NCBI GenBank assembly: GCA_022432975.1
Contig: CM039509.1
Span: forward strand, 43,310,209-43,374,208
Length of the DNA stretch: 64,000 nt
Direction of reading: 5' to 3'
DNA from: Begonia masoniana
Taxonomy: Eukaryota; Streptophyta; Magnoliopsida; Cucurbitales; Begoniaceae
Shown here: positions 12,060 through 24,424 of the stretch, in pieces
Numbering within the stretch: the stretch's first letter is position 1
Layout: every line of letters starts with the position of its first letter
Made by a program: the position numbers and the translations under genes
The notes under the pieces: generated by a model
The model's input: the letters and a program-made list of their open reading frames with translations, nothing else
Told to the model about the DNA's origin: nothing
Databases searched by the model: none

Positions 12060-12249
12060 TAATAATGCTATGTTTACCCTCCTATTCTACCCTCTTAAAA
12101 TATTCGCTGACGTATCAATAAAATATTAGTACAAGTAATATAATAAATTGTAAATAGTTAATTTATTACATTAATTGCACAAATCATTTATTGATATGTC
12201 AATGAGTATTTTAAATGGGTAGAAGAATAAGGTAAACATATCATTATTC
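12060..12249. mobile_element. MULE-type MITE with 9-bp target site duplication
   Basis: 190-bp element whose ends are imperfect inverted repeats about 60 bp long (left TAATAATGCTATGTTTACC; right end reads GAATAATGATATGTTTACC on the other strand). It is flanked by the 9-bp direct repeat ATAAAAGTA at 12051-12059 and 12250-12258. A 9-bp duplication is typical of Mutator-like elements. Non-coding. It lies 112 bp beyond the copia 3' LTR. Confidence 0.85.
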
Positions 12250-12320
12250 ATAAAAGTAAGATCATGTTAAGTTTGTTGGAAATTTTTTTTTAAATGACCA
12301 TTTAAGAATAAAAATAAACT

Positions 12321-13472
<1,152 letters not shown>

Positions 13473-14199
13473 TTGAATGAAGGTTGTCAGAGAAAGTTTG
13501 AGCAAGATTTGCGAAAATGCTCAATTAATTTTTGTATGAATGTGGACTTTAGAGGTTGGGAGTCGTTGGGGATCACAAAGACGTTTGAGAACATCGGCCT
13601 ACGTAGGGTCAATGCACTGACTGGCGATACCTGCGAGAGAATAGTTCACTTGTTCTACGCGAACTTGACATCGTCCGGGATAAATGGAGTTTTGACTGGT
13701 TTAGGGATGTACATCCTTGGTAGGGAGTTTATGATACGTCCAGAGATAGTGAATGAAGTGCTGAGATTTGCCATAGAAGGGGCAGAGCAATATTACCATG
13801 CTTCTCAAGACTGTCCTTTTTTTACATTGCTCGAGGAAGTAGAGTTCCTACGAGAAATTCAGCAATTCTAACATTGGGGCGCACGTGAAGCCACGATCGA
13901 AAGATTTGAATGTTAGAGGTCGGGTTCTTCGCAACATGCTAGCCCACACTCTTCTGTCGCGAGAGGGACATTGAAATCTCGTGAAATGCATGGACCTCTA
14001 TGTCATGGAGAAACTGTGCAACGGGAAACATTTTGACCATGACTTCTTGATTTTAAGTCACATGCGTGAGGTCGGGCGGGCATCTAGGGCGAATCTCTTG
14101 TACGGGGCACTGATTTTGAAGATCATCGAGCGAGCTGAGATTCGGCTACCGGTTGGCAAGCAGAGATACCCCCTAGATCCACCAACATATTTGACATAA
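13473..14199 (+). pseudogene. Decayed retroelement ORF with plant-transposon-like domain
   Basis: Two frames read together as one broken protein. The first (13473-13871) has WESLGITKTFENIGLRRV, ERIVHLFYANL, GREFMIRPEIVNEVLRFA; the second (about 13900-14199) has VLRNMLAHTLLSREG, MDLYVMEKLCNGKHFDHDFLILSHMREV and LLYGALILKIIERAEIRL. Spacing of LFYANL, the His-containing middle and the LPYG/LLYG-ALILKIIE motif follows the same domain as the copia ORF3 at 5789, but sequence identity is low, so it comes from another element, probably Ty3/gypsy. Stops and a frameshift make it non-functional. Confidence 0.55.
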
Positions 14200-14239
14200 C
14201 TCAGTTGATATGGGTGGGCATCGTTGAAGTTGATGGCGC

Positions 14240-14641
14240 GTGGTGTTGAAAAGCAATTTAGGGGCAATCACCTCTCAGGCAGTGCTGATGGACGAGACCT
14301 CATCGCCGCCATTGGCCCCCAGGAGGAGAAAGCTAGTGGATGGGACACGAGGAAGTATCTGTAGCAGGTGTATCAGATGTAGCAGACGCACCCCCAGCAG
14401 ATGTATGAGATGCAGCAGACACACTACCAGCACCTGCAACAAGTGCTTGAGATTTAGCAGGCAGCGGGACATCCAGCTCCTCATAGGCAGAGTCGATGAG
14501 CTCGCCGTGAGACAGAGTAAGGTGATCGCGTCTCAGAGAGAGGTGACTAAGTCACAAAATTATCTCGTTGACTCCTATAGAGAAATGAACAAGAGGTTCC
14601 AGCGTTGGATGGCAAATAATGGCAACGACGTTGACCACTAG
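14240..14641 (+). pseudogene. C-terminal tail of the decayed ORF, Gln-rich and coiled-coil-like
   Basis: In one frame 14340-14460 reads as Gln-rich (QQMYEMQQTHYQHLQQVLEI with a stop), then the frame changes to a heptad-like tail (IGRVDELAVRQSKVIASQRE..., MNKRFQRWMANNG) ending at TAG 14639. Same layout as the copia ORF3 (domain, linker, coiled coil), which supports joining it to 13473-14199. Confidence 0.45.
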
Positions 14642-17299
14642 CATAATGAAACGAAAGTACAATAAAAAAGGATACAGTGTGTTTATGGTAGAAATGTGTT
14701 GAAAGGTATTTATTGTGAAAAATAGTTCGCAAGTGTACGAGTCGCAACAAGTAATAAAGTGATAAATAGAGTATCAAACCCACGAAGACTTTTTAATTGA
14801 TAATTAAACAAAATTAAATTCAATCTAATTTGAATAACGATATTTTAGTGACTTTGACTTCAAAATAAAACAAGAGTAATTAATTAAATAACAGAAATTT
14901 TAAACAAGTTTTAGACTATAATGAGAAAACTCTAAGTTTTCCGATTTTACCTAAATTAATTCTATTTAATATTCATAATCCAAATCATTAATTTCTATTT
15001 CTATGTGTTGATGGCAATTTCTCAAAAATTATTTATCAATCTGTCTGGTGTAATGATAAATTTATTCAACTAACGAATTATTACATCTCGGTCTCTAATT
15101 CTGAGAATTATTTGAATACATTAAGAATGAGAAATCAAAATACTACATGAACGCATTAGCTATCTCTAGTCTAATATCATTTTCATGGAAATTATTCAGT
15201 GCACGATTCTTTATTACCTCTCGGTCTCAAAACAATCCTACGAACATCTTATTGTTGATCAGGCAATCACAAGCATTAAGAACAGAATAAATTATTCAAC
15301 ACAATATCGAAACAGAAAATCAACAATTGAATTAAAGAAAATACTAAATATTTATAATCAGGCTACATCGTATCCCTAGAAAAATAAATTAGTTCATGAT
15401 AAAGTAAAGAGAAACATAAGGAGAAATAAAAACAATCATAGTTCAAAAAGGAAAAAGAAAGAACAAAGAAAACTCGATTCGTCAATAACTCGCTTCGTCA
15501 ATCTCCAGTCGTCGCCTTGATGCTCTGAATCCCTTCTTCTCTCTCTAGTTGCTCCCCTTACCAGATTTCCCCTTTTACTCGTCATTTGGTTTTAGGTAAT
15601 ACCACGAACGGCCGAGATTAACCTTAATTAGGTTAATCTCCTTCACTCTGCTGATGCCGATCAATCGGCTTATATGGCCGATCGATCGGCTACTCTTCTA
15701 TTCGCCAGCTTCCTTGTGAAACAGGCGATCGATCGCCCGAAACAGGCGATCGATCGCCCGAAACAGGCGATCGATCGCCCGAAACAGGCGATCGATCGCC
15801 CGAAACAGGCGATCGATCGCCCGAAACAGGCGATCGATCGCCCGAAACAGGCGATCGATCGCCCGAAACAGGCGATCGATCGCCCGAAACAGGCGATCGA
15901 TCGCCCGAAACAGGCGATCGATCGCCCGAAACAGGCGATCGATCGCCCGAAACAGGCGATCGATCGCCCGAAACAGGCGATCGATCGCCCGAAACAGGCG
16001 ATCGATCGCCCGAAACAGGCGATCGATCGCCCGAAACAGGCGATCGATCGCCCGAAACAGGCGATCGATCGCCCGAAACAGGCGATCGATCGCCCGAAAC
16101 AGGCGATCGATCGCCCGAAACAGGCGATCGATCGCCCGAAACAGGCGATCGATCGCCCGAAACAGGCGATCGATCGCCCGAAACAGGCGATCGATCGCCC
16201 GAAACAGGCGATCGATCGCCCGAAACAGGCGATCGATCGCCCGAAACAGGCGATCGATCGCCCGAAACAGGCGATCGATCGCCCGAAACAGGCGATCGAT
16301 CGCCCGAAACAGGCGATCGATCGCCCGAAACAGGCGATCGATCGCCCGAAACAGGCGATCGATCGCCCGAAACAGGCGATCGATCGCCCGAAACAGGCGA
16401 TCGATCGCCCGAAACAGGCGATCGATCGCCCGAAACAGGCGATCGATCGCCCGAAACAGGCGATCGATCGCCCGAAACAGGCGATCGATCGCCCGAAACA
16501 GGCGATCGATCGCCCGAAACAGGCGATCGATCGCCCGAAACAGGCGATCGATCGCCCGAAACAGGCGATCGATCGCCCGAAACAGGCGATCGATCGCCCG
16601 AAACAGGCGATCGATCGCCCGAAACAGGCGATCGATCGCCCGAAACAGGCGATCGATCGCCCGAAACAGGCGATCGATCGCCCGAAACAGGCGATCGATC
16701 GCCCGAAACAGGCGATCGATCGCCCGAAACAGGCGATCGATCGCCCGAAACAGGCGATCGATCGCCCGAAACAGGCGATCGATCGCCCGAAACAGGCGAT
16801 CGATCGGCTACTCTTCTATTCGCCAGCTTCCTTGTGTTTTGTAAGTGGCCGATCGATCTCCTGTAAGTAGCCGATCGATTGGCTATTGTTCTGTTTTCCA
16901 ATGCTTCTTGCCTTAAGCTTAGTCGATCGATCACCAAAATGGCCGATCAATCAACATTTTCTCTAGATTGCTCTTTTTATCATAACTTCAGCCGATCGAT
17001 CGCCAAGAATTGGCGATCGATCGGCAACTCTTCTGATTTCTTCCTTTCTTCATCCGATCGATTAGCCATGATAATTGTGAGCGCCGATCGATTGGCTGCT
17101 GCTCTGTTTTTCTTCCAGATTGATTTCGTTGAGACTTGTAATTCTCAAATTTTTCTACACAGTTGCACCAAATATATCAAAGTCTTTCATATACTTGAGT
17201 AAAACTCATCAATTCAAGTATTAAAGAATACAATAAAGTGTGTAAAATACACACTTATCACACCCTCAAACTTGAATGAAAGCTTGTCCTCAAGCTAAT
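14642..17299 (-). mobile_element. LTR-like segment of an Athila/Tat-type element (boundaries uncertain)
   Basis: The left part (14690-14800: TTCGCAAGTGTACGAGTCGC, then AACAAGTAATAAAGTGATA) and the right part (17225-17299, whose reverse complement reads GCTTGAGGACAAGC ... GTGATAAGTGTG) are phrases commonly seen at LTR or UTR ends of plant Athila/Tat elements. On the minus strand the LTR would begin TGATAAGTGTGTATTTTAC near 17262. No PBS is visible. It contains the 21-bp array, many degenerate GATCGATC words on both sides of it, and no convincing gene. Confidence 0.45.
15680..16838. repeat. 21-bp palindromic minisatellite (52 copies)
   Basis: The 14-bp perfect palindrome GGCGATCGATCGCC plus spacer CGAAACA repeats every 21 bp; first GGCGATCGATCG at 15724, last at 16795, exactly 51 periods, with no variant seen. 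The array is bracketed by the same 37-bp sequence on both sides (CGATCGGCTACTCTTC... at about 15684 and 16803). 21 is divisible by 3, giving a spurious KQAIDRP repeat protein on + and DRSPVSG on -. The same 21-bp monomer occurs in the neighbouring X LTRs. Confidence 0.97.
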
Positions 17300-17596
17300 T
17301 GTAACGACCCTAACACTGTACCTTATTTTCCCGTATTATTTTTTATTTTTATTTTTTCCTTATAAACTTTGTAACAATTGAGCGGAATTTAATTCGTGGA
17401 CTAAATTGTTAAATTCATTCGAAAACTATTTTGAAAACCACCTAAACAAGTCTTAAAACCAATTAAATAAACAATTAAACATATAAAACAAACCACCAAC
17501 GAAACAGACAAAAACAGGGGCAGAAGAGACATTTGTCCCAAAATCTATAGGGGCGATCGATCGCCCGAAACAGGCGATCGATCGCCAACATACAAA

Positions 17597-17599
<3 letters not shown>

Positions 17600-17631
<32 letters not shown>
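17600..17631 (+). repeat. Poly(G) tract in X LTR copy 1
   Basis: 32 consecutive G. The same site has 27 G in X2 (28782-28808) and 14 G in X3 (39443-39456). Potential quadruplex and a length-variable site. Confidence 0.95.
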
Positions 17632-18464
17632 CGAACGATCGCCCCCTACCGTGGCGAACGATCGCCCCCTACTGTGGCGATCGATCGACCCCTATGTGCG
17701 ATCGATCGCCAGGCTCTCTGGAAAAATTCCAGAGAGCGGCGATCACCCTGCCGATCGATGGAGATCGATCGGCAGGTCCTCTGCCTCTTCTTCTTTTTCT
17801 TTTCTTCCATTTCTTTCTCTCTTTTCCCTGCATACCTATACACCCAACACACACTTCACAAAATCATCAACACAATTCCACCTACATCACAACCATACAT
17901 TTCCACATAAACTCACCCGTAATCTCATCCATTTCTCACTTCATCAATTACCCAAAATAACGACTCACAACGTATCTTAAAACCCAATTAACTCAAGATA
18001 AACTCAACGAAATCCAACTGCGTGGATCCATTTAAAAACTAAACAAATCACCATGTTTTAAATCACCAACAGTTTCCAATACATTTTCAATAAAAACTTT
18101 TCGAAAGAAGTTTATAAAATAGGTTTCCAAAACATAAAATATAAACCTATCAACTAACCAGATTCCAAGCATCCTAATATGTTCAATCTATACAATATCT
18201 CTTACGATCTAACTATCGTATCCCCAAAATACTTACATTTTACTTCCCCACGGGTCAAAAGGCGCCTCGACTGCTCAGCACACTCCCACGAGCCATCCTC
18301 CTTCAACTGCATTTCCTCGGGGGGAGGGATCTCATCCTCATCTATGTCAAGATCACCTACTACCATACAGACAATCTATGAGCTAAAGGCTCATCAAGTT
18401 TCGTAAATGCAGATGCATGTTATGCATATGAGTTTCATAAATCATACAACATTTTCTTATAAAC

Positions 18465-18775
18465 GATGTGGTACTGTGACAAGCCCCTTTGTGCCTTCAC
18501 AATAGATCGATAGCCCCCCTTTTTGGGCCACACCTCCTTTCATGAAAACATAAAAAAAAAAATAATGTGGTACTGTAACAAGCCCCTTCGTGCCTTAACA
18601 ATAGATCCACTAGTCCCCTCTTTTGGGCTAGACCTCTTTTCTTGAAAACGTAATGCGAAAATTCATTTTTTTTAAATCAATGTGGTACTGTGAGAAGCCC
18701 CTTCGTGCCTTCACAATAGATCGATAGCCCCCTTTCGGGCCACACCACTTTTCTTAAAACGTATTTGAAAACCAT
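18465..18775 (-). repeat. Three-unit tandem repeat of the X LTR
   Basis: Units of about 100-115 bp starting with ATGTGGTACTGTGA at 18465, 18564 and 18679, each containing GCCTTCACAATAGATC and GGGC(C)ACACC. The same three units are at 34085-34375 and 41139-41430. It lies between the donor-like and acceptor-like sites of the LTR (minus strand). Confidence 0.9.
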
Positions 18776-19945
18776 GATGCATGAACACGTGCATAACCTA
18801 AACATATAACATATATACCATCAAGACAATAAAAACATAATCTATAAAGGAACTAATCCTAGCTACCCAACCAAAGCGTTTAAACAAGCAATTCACCAAT
18901 GATCCTCGACGCGACTTCGACGTACGGTGTAGGCCAATCGGCCATAGTAAGTCATGAGAACTTATCTCGCGTCCGTTGCAACTCTAGCTCCATCCACGAG
19001 CGTTGTTCACCTAAGGCAATTTCACACAATCGTTCGTTAAAGCACGTTCAAACCTTCAAGCGTCAAAACTAACGAACTCTTAGCTAAAGAATTTCTTAAA
19101 ACTCTAAAACTTTTATTGAGGCATTTCGCAGAGCATTTCACGTTCAATTTGCCACAACCTCCATTAACGGAGTTTCCTAAAACCTCGAAAATCCATAAAA
19201 CCCGAATATTTCTCAACGAATCGTTTAACTTCTTCCAATAACGCCCAATACGTCCATTATATTCACAAATATGGTAAACCTATCGATTTCAAACTCAAAT
19301 CGACATTTTTAACAAAATTCATAAACGAAACCCTAACCGTTAAACTCTCCGAAAATCGAACATAAACCTTCTAGAACTATAGAATCCTACCTAGGGTCGG
19401 GATTGAAGGAGAAAACGTGAGGGGTCGGAGGTCGATCGGAGAGCTTTGGTCGCCGGAATGGAGAACGCCGTGAGAGGGGAAGGAGAAAGTCGCAGGGAGA
19501 AGAACAGAGAAGCCGTGAAGTGCTGGAGAAGAAGAGATTTTGTGTTTTTTAATATAATTTTGGCTTGTCAAATTACCATACCACCCTTCCTTTGATTTTC
19601 TATTTGTTTCGTCCTTCGTTTCATTTTTTAGCTAACGGTTCGGTTTCTCCAAAATTCTTTATTTCACCAATTATTCTAACTTTTTACTAGGGTTCTATTA
19701 AAACTGTCGTTCGCAATTCGGACCTTGTTTACTATTTTTACCACAACGTCCTTTATATTACGAGAAACGTAATTCTCGTAAAATTAGCGTTAAACTCCTA
19801 AAATTCCTAAAATTTTCTTAAAATCCATATTAATTATTAGGATCGTAATAACACTTTTTGCTCGCAAAACAGACTTAATTTGATATATTTACAAAAATGC
19901 CATTATATTCTGAAATTACAAAATTCTATAAAACCGAGTGTTACA

Positions 19946-20652
19946 TTCCATCCACCTTATTTAAATTTTGTCCTTCAAATTTGACTTCACTTGCAGTCCT
20001 TGGCATTACTGCCTCATGTCTTGTGACCTTATACCTTAATTCACAATTGCCTCGTTCTTTTTAAGTTTCTGTCCTCTATCTCAATTAAAGGTTTCGACTC
20101 TATCTCTGCTTACGGTCATTCTTTATATTCCATATTCTCAATTGATTTGCATTCGTCCTTACTCAAATATTGAGTGTAACAAATTTCTAAATCTCAAACC
20201 AATTTATCTGACGGCATACCTTGTCACCTTAATATTTGCGTAAGCGTCGTCCTTCACTTAATCACTCACAGATTAGATCTCCTAGTAATTAATTTTTTTC
20301 AATTTCTTTCTCATCGACGTCTTTCCTTAGTTGTCCCTTTAGATCAGAACTATGCTAAAGTTCCCTAACGTCAGCTTGATTAATTGCCAAGAATTTCTTT
20401 CAACTCCTGGGCTGTAACTTAAACTTAACATAATTTCATCGACTTCGTCCGCAGTCGGTATGTACACCAACTCAATTTTCACATTAACCTCCTAACCATA
20501 ATCCTTACTTTCAATTGGCCTAAACACGTCCTCGCTTACGCATCAAACCTTGCCAAGTTTTCTAAGCCCTAAATCAACGATCTCTAACTGTGTACTCGAC
20601 ACCTAACGGCTCGAGCACGCGTTGGTCTATATTTAATCATCTAAAACGTTAA
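19946..20652 (-). mobile_element. Internal 3' remnant of X copy 1
   Basis: Matches 35558-36255 of X copy 2 closely and then stops at TGTAACGACCC (20653), where another LTR begins. Reverse complement next to the LTR reads AAGGTGGATGGAA, a plausible polypurine tract. No coding potential seen. Confidence 0.75.
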
Positions 20653-21511
20653 TGTAACGACCCTTACCCATAACCTAATTTTTCTAATAAATTTTTCATT
20701 TTATTTCTATCCTTATAAACTTCGTATCAATTGAACGGAATTTAAATAGTAGACTAATTTGTTAAAAAATCATTCGTAACTATTTTAAAACCAATTAAAG
20801 AAACTTAAAACATTTGATTAAAACTCAAAACAATAAATTAAAAACAATTAAAAACAATGAAAAGCATCGGCCAATGAAGGGAGGGACAAAAGTTTTGTCC
20901 TTGAAAAACAAGGGGCGATCGATCGCCCATTTCAGGCGATCGATTGCCATAAGTAAAAACAGGAGGGGCGATCAGATCGCCTCTCTTGGCGATTGATCGC
21001 CAAGTTCTCTGCCTCCCCACTTTTTTTTTTCTTTTCTTCTTTCTTCTTTGCCCGCTCCTTCTTTCTTTCCTTTCTCTCTTTCTTTTTCCCTACATACTTA
21101 TACACATAGCATACACTAAAACTTCAACGTACTCTACTCCATAAACACGTAACATACGATCTCTCAAACCTCACCCATTTCACACTTCACCAATCACCCG
21201 ATAAATGACTCAAAACACATTTAAAACATAACCCGATTTCATAAAAACGAACTGCAGTGGTTCGGTTTAAAAACTAAACATTTCCTCCTGTTTTAAAATA
21301 GTTTCCAAAACATTTAAAACATCAAAACGTAACCCTATCAACTAATCGGATCCAAGCATCCTAATATGTTCAATCTATACAAATTTTCCTACGATCTAAC
21401 TATCGTATCCCAAAATACCTTTACATCTTTTTCCCATGGGTCAAAATATGCGTCAACTGCCCAGCACGCTACCACAGGCATTCTCCTTCAATCTGTACGG
21501 TCATCTGGTAG
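20653..21511 (-). mobile_element. Truncated X-related LTR (subfamily Y)
   Basis: Starts TGTAACGACCCTTACCC and runs parallel to the X LTR (ATTGAACGGAATTTAA, GGCGATCGATCGCC at 20915, CTGCCTCC...CTTTCTTT tract, GTTCAATCTATACAA) but is clearly diverged. It is cut at 21511 by the LTR starting at 21512. No gene. Confidence 0.7.
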
Positions 21512-23002
21512 TGTAACACCCGAGAATTTCCTGTAACGCACGTATGTCCTAGAATATACGGTTAGGAGGGTTTATTTTTAAAGGGTAAAAGGATTGGAAT
21601 TAAGTCATGCAATCAAAAGAAGAGTAATGGTTTGACAATTCAAACCAAACCATTTTGAAAAGTCAAACTTCTAAAGAGAGAGTTGAATAGTCAAACAACC
21701 AATAGGATTGAAGAAAACTTGTTGATATCAAATGAAGTAAAAATCAAAAGAAGAGAGAGTTTAAAGATGCCATTCACGTTGGGGATTTGAAAGAGGGAAA
21801 GGTGAGGTTGTTTTGCAATTTTAAAGAACTTGGTGGAGGAAAGTTAAAAGAGGAAGAAAAGTTTAGGTTAAATGATAAGTTTCCCCTTTTCTCCTCATTC
21901 TTCTCACTGTGTTCTTCCCCTTCCTCCATAGCCGATCATTCTCTTCCTTTCCTTCAACATTTCAAGGTATTCCAAGGTAAAAATCAAGTGGGTTTTGTGT
22001 TTGGTGCAAGTTAGGGTTGGTGAGTTTATTGGTTTTGGTTAGGGTTTGGAAAACCCTAACCATGAAGTCCGAATTTTAGGTTTCAAGGAGTGTTTTCTTT
22101 CCAAATTTTGTGATTTAGTTGTTGAATGGATTGGTTTAGGTTGATTTTAGGGTTAGATTGAAGATTGGAGTTGAGTTTGGGAAAAACTGGTTTTTAACTC
22201 AAAGGGGGCCGGTTCTGTTTTCTGGATTTCAGCTTGGTTAATGTGTTTGTTTGGTTAAATTGGGTGTTTCAATGGATAGTAGACGCGTAGAGGTTTCCGA
22301 GTTGGGGTGGCGCGTCGAAATCCGTTGAAAAACGAGATAGTTACGACCGTTTGAAGTTAGACGGTCAATTTTGGGGTAAAAACCGAGTTTAGTGTTTTGG
22401 GAAGGAATTTTGTTGTAGTTTTAGTTAGTTAGGTTAAGAATTTCCCTAGAGTTCGTTAGTAAATACTAAGTTGAGTTTTCATTATTTTAGGTGATCGAGT
22501 GTGTACTTTGGTCGGACGAAGTGGACAATTGAAATTCGAGCAACCAGGTAAGTAGTGGATTGCTTGTGTTTTGCCTTCGGGCCTACACCATGGAACGGTA
22601 GGGAATTATTTGTTTGTTTGCTTATTGGGTTGTTTTGTTTCGTGTTGCGTTTCGTTGTTTTGTTTCGTGTTGTGTTGCATATCTTGGTTGACACATGCAT
22701 CGTGAGTACACTACGCTAGAGATGAGTGGTTGCATTGTTTGGTATTGTGAGTGGAGAGGGAAGATCGTGAATACACGTGTACTGCCCTACGGGGACCCAT
22801 GTGGCAGCAGCCCATCGTTGGGAACTGCACGGCTTGGGCCTGCGGAAACGGGGCCCAAGTCGATACAAAGACAATTTGGATTAGTGTGCCTTGTCGGGAT
22901 ACGGTGCTGGTGTGTAGCACCCCGAAAGGAACTCTAATATGCAATCTGGATTAGTGTGCCTTGTCGGGATACAGTACTGGAGTGTAGCACCCCGAGGGGA
23001 AC
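21512..23002 (+). mobile_element. Truncated gypsy-type LTR (LTR-1)
   Basis: Begins TGTAACACCCGAGAATTTCC and shares, in order, the conserved ATGGATAGTAGACGCG block (22273), a donor-like CAG-GTAAGTAGTGG (intron would start at 22548), CCTTCGGGCCTACACC (22573), and the start of a tandem repeat. It stops at 23002 where a second LTR starts, so its 3' part is missing. Confidence 0.8.
22874..23002 (+). repeat. 70-bp tandem repeat of LTR-1 (about 1.8 copies)
   Basis: GGATTAGTGTGCCTTGTCGG recurs at 22878 and 22948. Each unit contains GGTGCT...AGCACC-type inverted halves. It is in the same LTR position as the 77-bp, 97-bp and 46-bp arrays of the other copies but unrelated in sequence. Confidence 0.8.
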
Positions 23003-24216
23003 TGTAACACCTGGGAAATTTTTGATAACGTGCATAGCCCTAGGTTATGTATGAGAGTAGGTTATGTATGAGAGTGTAATATTAAGGGATGAAGAGTTTA
23101 GAAGTAATGTGTAAAGAAGAAAGGAAGCTTGACAATTCAAAAACAATAAAAGGGTTGAAAAGTCAAGGTGCTAAGCCAATTAAATTTCAAAGAAATTTTG
23201 GTAGGACAAGGTTGACAAGTCAATGGTGTTAAACCAATAAAATCCCAAAGCAATGTGTGGTTTTTATTTGATTCACGTTGGAGTAAAAGAGAAGAAAAGA
23301 GAGTGAAAATTCAAAAGCAAAAAGATGTGAGAAAAGTCAAAATGTATAAACCAATAGGAAATTAGCAATTTAATGAATTAAAAAGTGAAAAGTTAGAGGT
23401 TTAATGAATGTTATTCACGTTGGCATTCAAGGGAGCAAAAGGAGGGGGTTGAATGAAAAATAAGAAAATTGAGTGGTAAAATCAAAAAGGTAGAAAGTTT
23501 ATTTTATAAAATTGGTAAAGTAGTTGTAAAAAATGACAAAACACCCTTCTCCCTCTTCCTTCTCCACGAAATTTTTGGCTGCCATTGGAGAGCTTCTCCA
23601 CCTCCGATCCTTCAAGCTTTTCAAGAGTTTAAGGTATAAAATTAAGTGGGTTTTTGGTTTATTACATAAAGGGGTTGATTTTAGTAGTTTTAGGGTGTTT
23701 TGGTGAGATTTAGTGAGGGTTTGGAAAACCCTAATTGTGAGCTCCGAATTTTTGTTTACTTGTTGGTTTTTCTTCATGTTTTTGATGTTTTAACTCTTAG
23801 ATATGTTTGTTTAGGTTGATTTTAGGGAGAGATTAGAAAAGTGGTGAGTTTTGGTGAAAAACCGATTGTGGGATCAATGTCGTCGTCGGTTCTGTTCTGC
23901 AGTTTCTGACTAAGTTGGCTGGTTGGTTTTATAAAATAAATTGCTTCATTGGATAGTAGACATGGAGAGGTTTCCGAATTGGGGTGGCGTGTCAAAATTC
24001 GTTGAAAAACGAGGAAGTTATGACCGTTTGAAGTTTGACGGTCAAATTGGGGTAAAAAATCAGGGTTTGTGGTTTAGGTTGAATTGTGGTGTAGTTTTGG
24101 TTAGTTTAGGTTTAGAAATTTCTTAGAGTTTATTGGTGACCTTGTCAAGTTTCATCAGTTAGGTTGTTGAGCGGATAATTGATCAATAGAGTGAGCAACT
24201 ACAAACCGAGCGGACA

Positions 24217-24224
24217 GTATGTAG
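24217..24224 (+). promoter_or_regulatory. Splice-donor-like site in LTR-2
   Basis: ACA-GTATGTAG, at the place where sister LTRs have CAG-GTAAGTAG. A weaker but still plausible donor; about 30 bp before GGGCCTACACC. Confidence 0.4.
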
Positions 24225-24424
24225 AGGATTGTATGTTTGTTGCCTTCGGGCCTACACCACGGAACGTAGGGATGTTTGTTTGTTGTTTGGTTGTTTGAGT
24301 TGTTGTATTTTAGTTCATGTTGTCATTGTGTGACTTGCATCGTAGTGTGACTGCATTGTATTTTAGAGCCCCGGAATGAGATGTGAGCATTAAAGGTAAA
24401 GAGATAGCGAGAATGCATAGTTTT

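Larger units (their letters stand above)
17300..19945 (-). mobile_element. LTR of family X, copy 1 (minus strand)
   Basis: 2646 bp from TGTAACGACCC to GAGTGTTACA; in element orientation TGTAACACTC...GGGTCGTTACA, Ty3/gypsy-like termini. The sequence after 19945 matches what follows the X2 LTR at 35557, so this is the 3' LTR of a minus-strand element with its tail next to it. It carries two GGCGATCGATCGCC motifs (17553-17586), a G tract, a 3-unit tandem repeat and a T-rich promoter-like end. The donor-like site reads GAG-ATAAGTT here (GT lost), whereas X2 and X3 keep it. The reverse-complement frame at 19377-19571 is repeated in all X LTRs and is not a gene. Confidence 0.85.

Noticed and set aside
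15674..16937. 398- and 415-residue repeat proteins on opposite strands
   Set aside because: Product of a 21-bp palindromic array; period divisible by three keeps both strands open.
22695..22954. Overlapping frames on both strands in LTR-1
   Set aside because: GC-richer LTR stretch without codon bias or domain; matches no known protein that I recognise.
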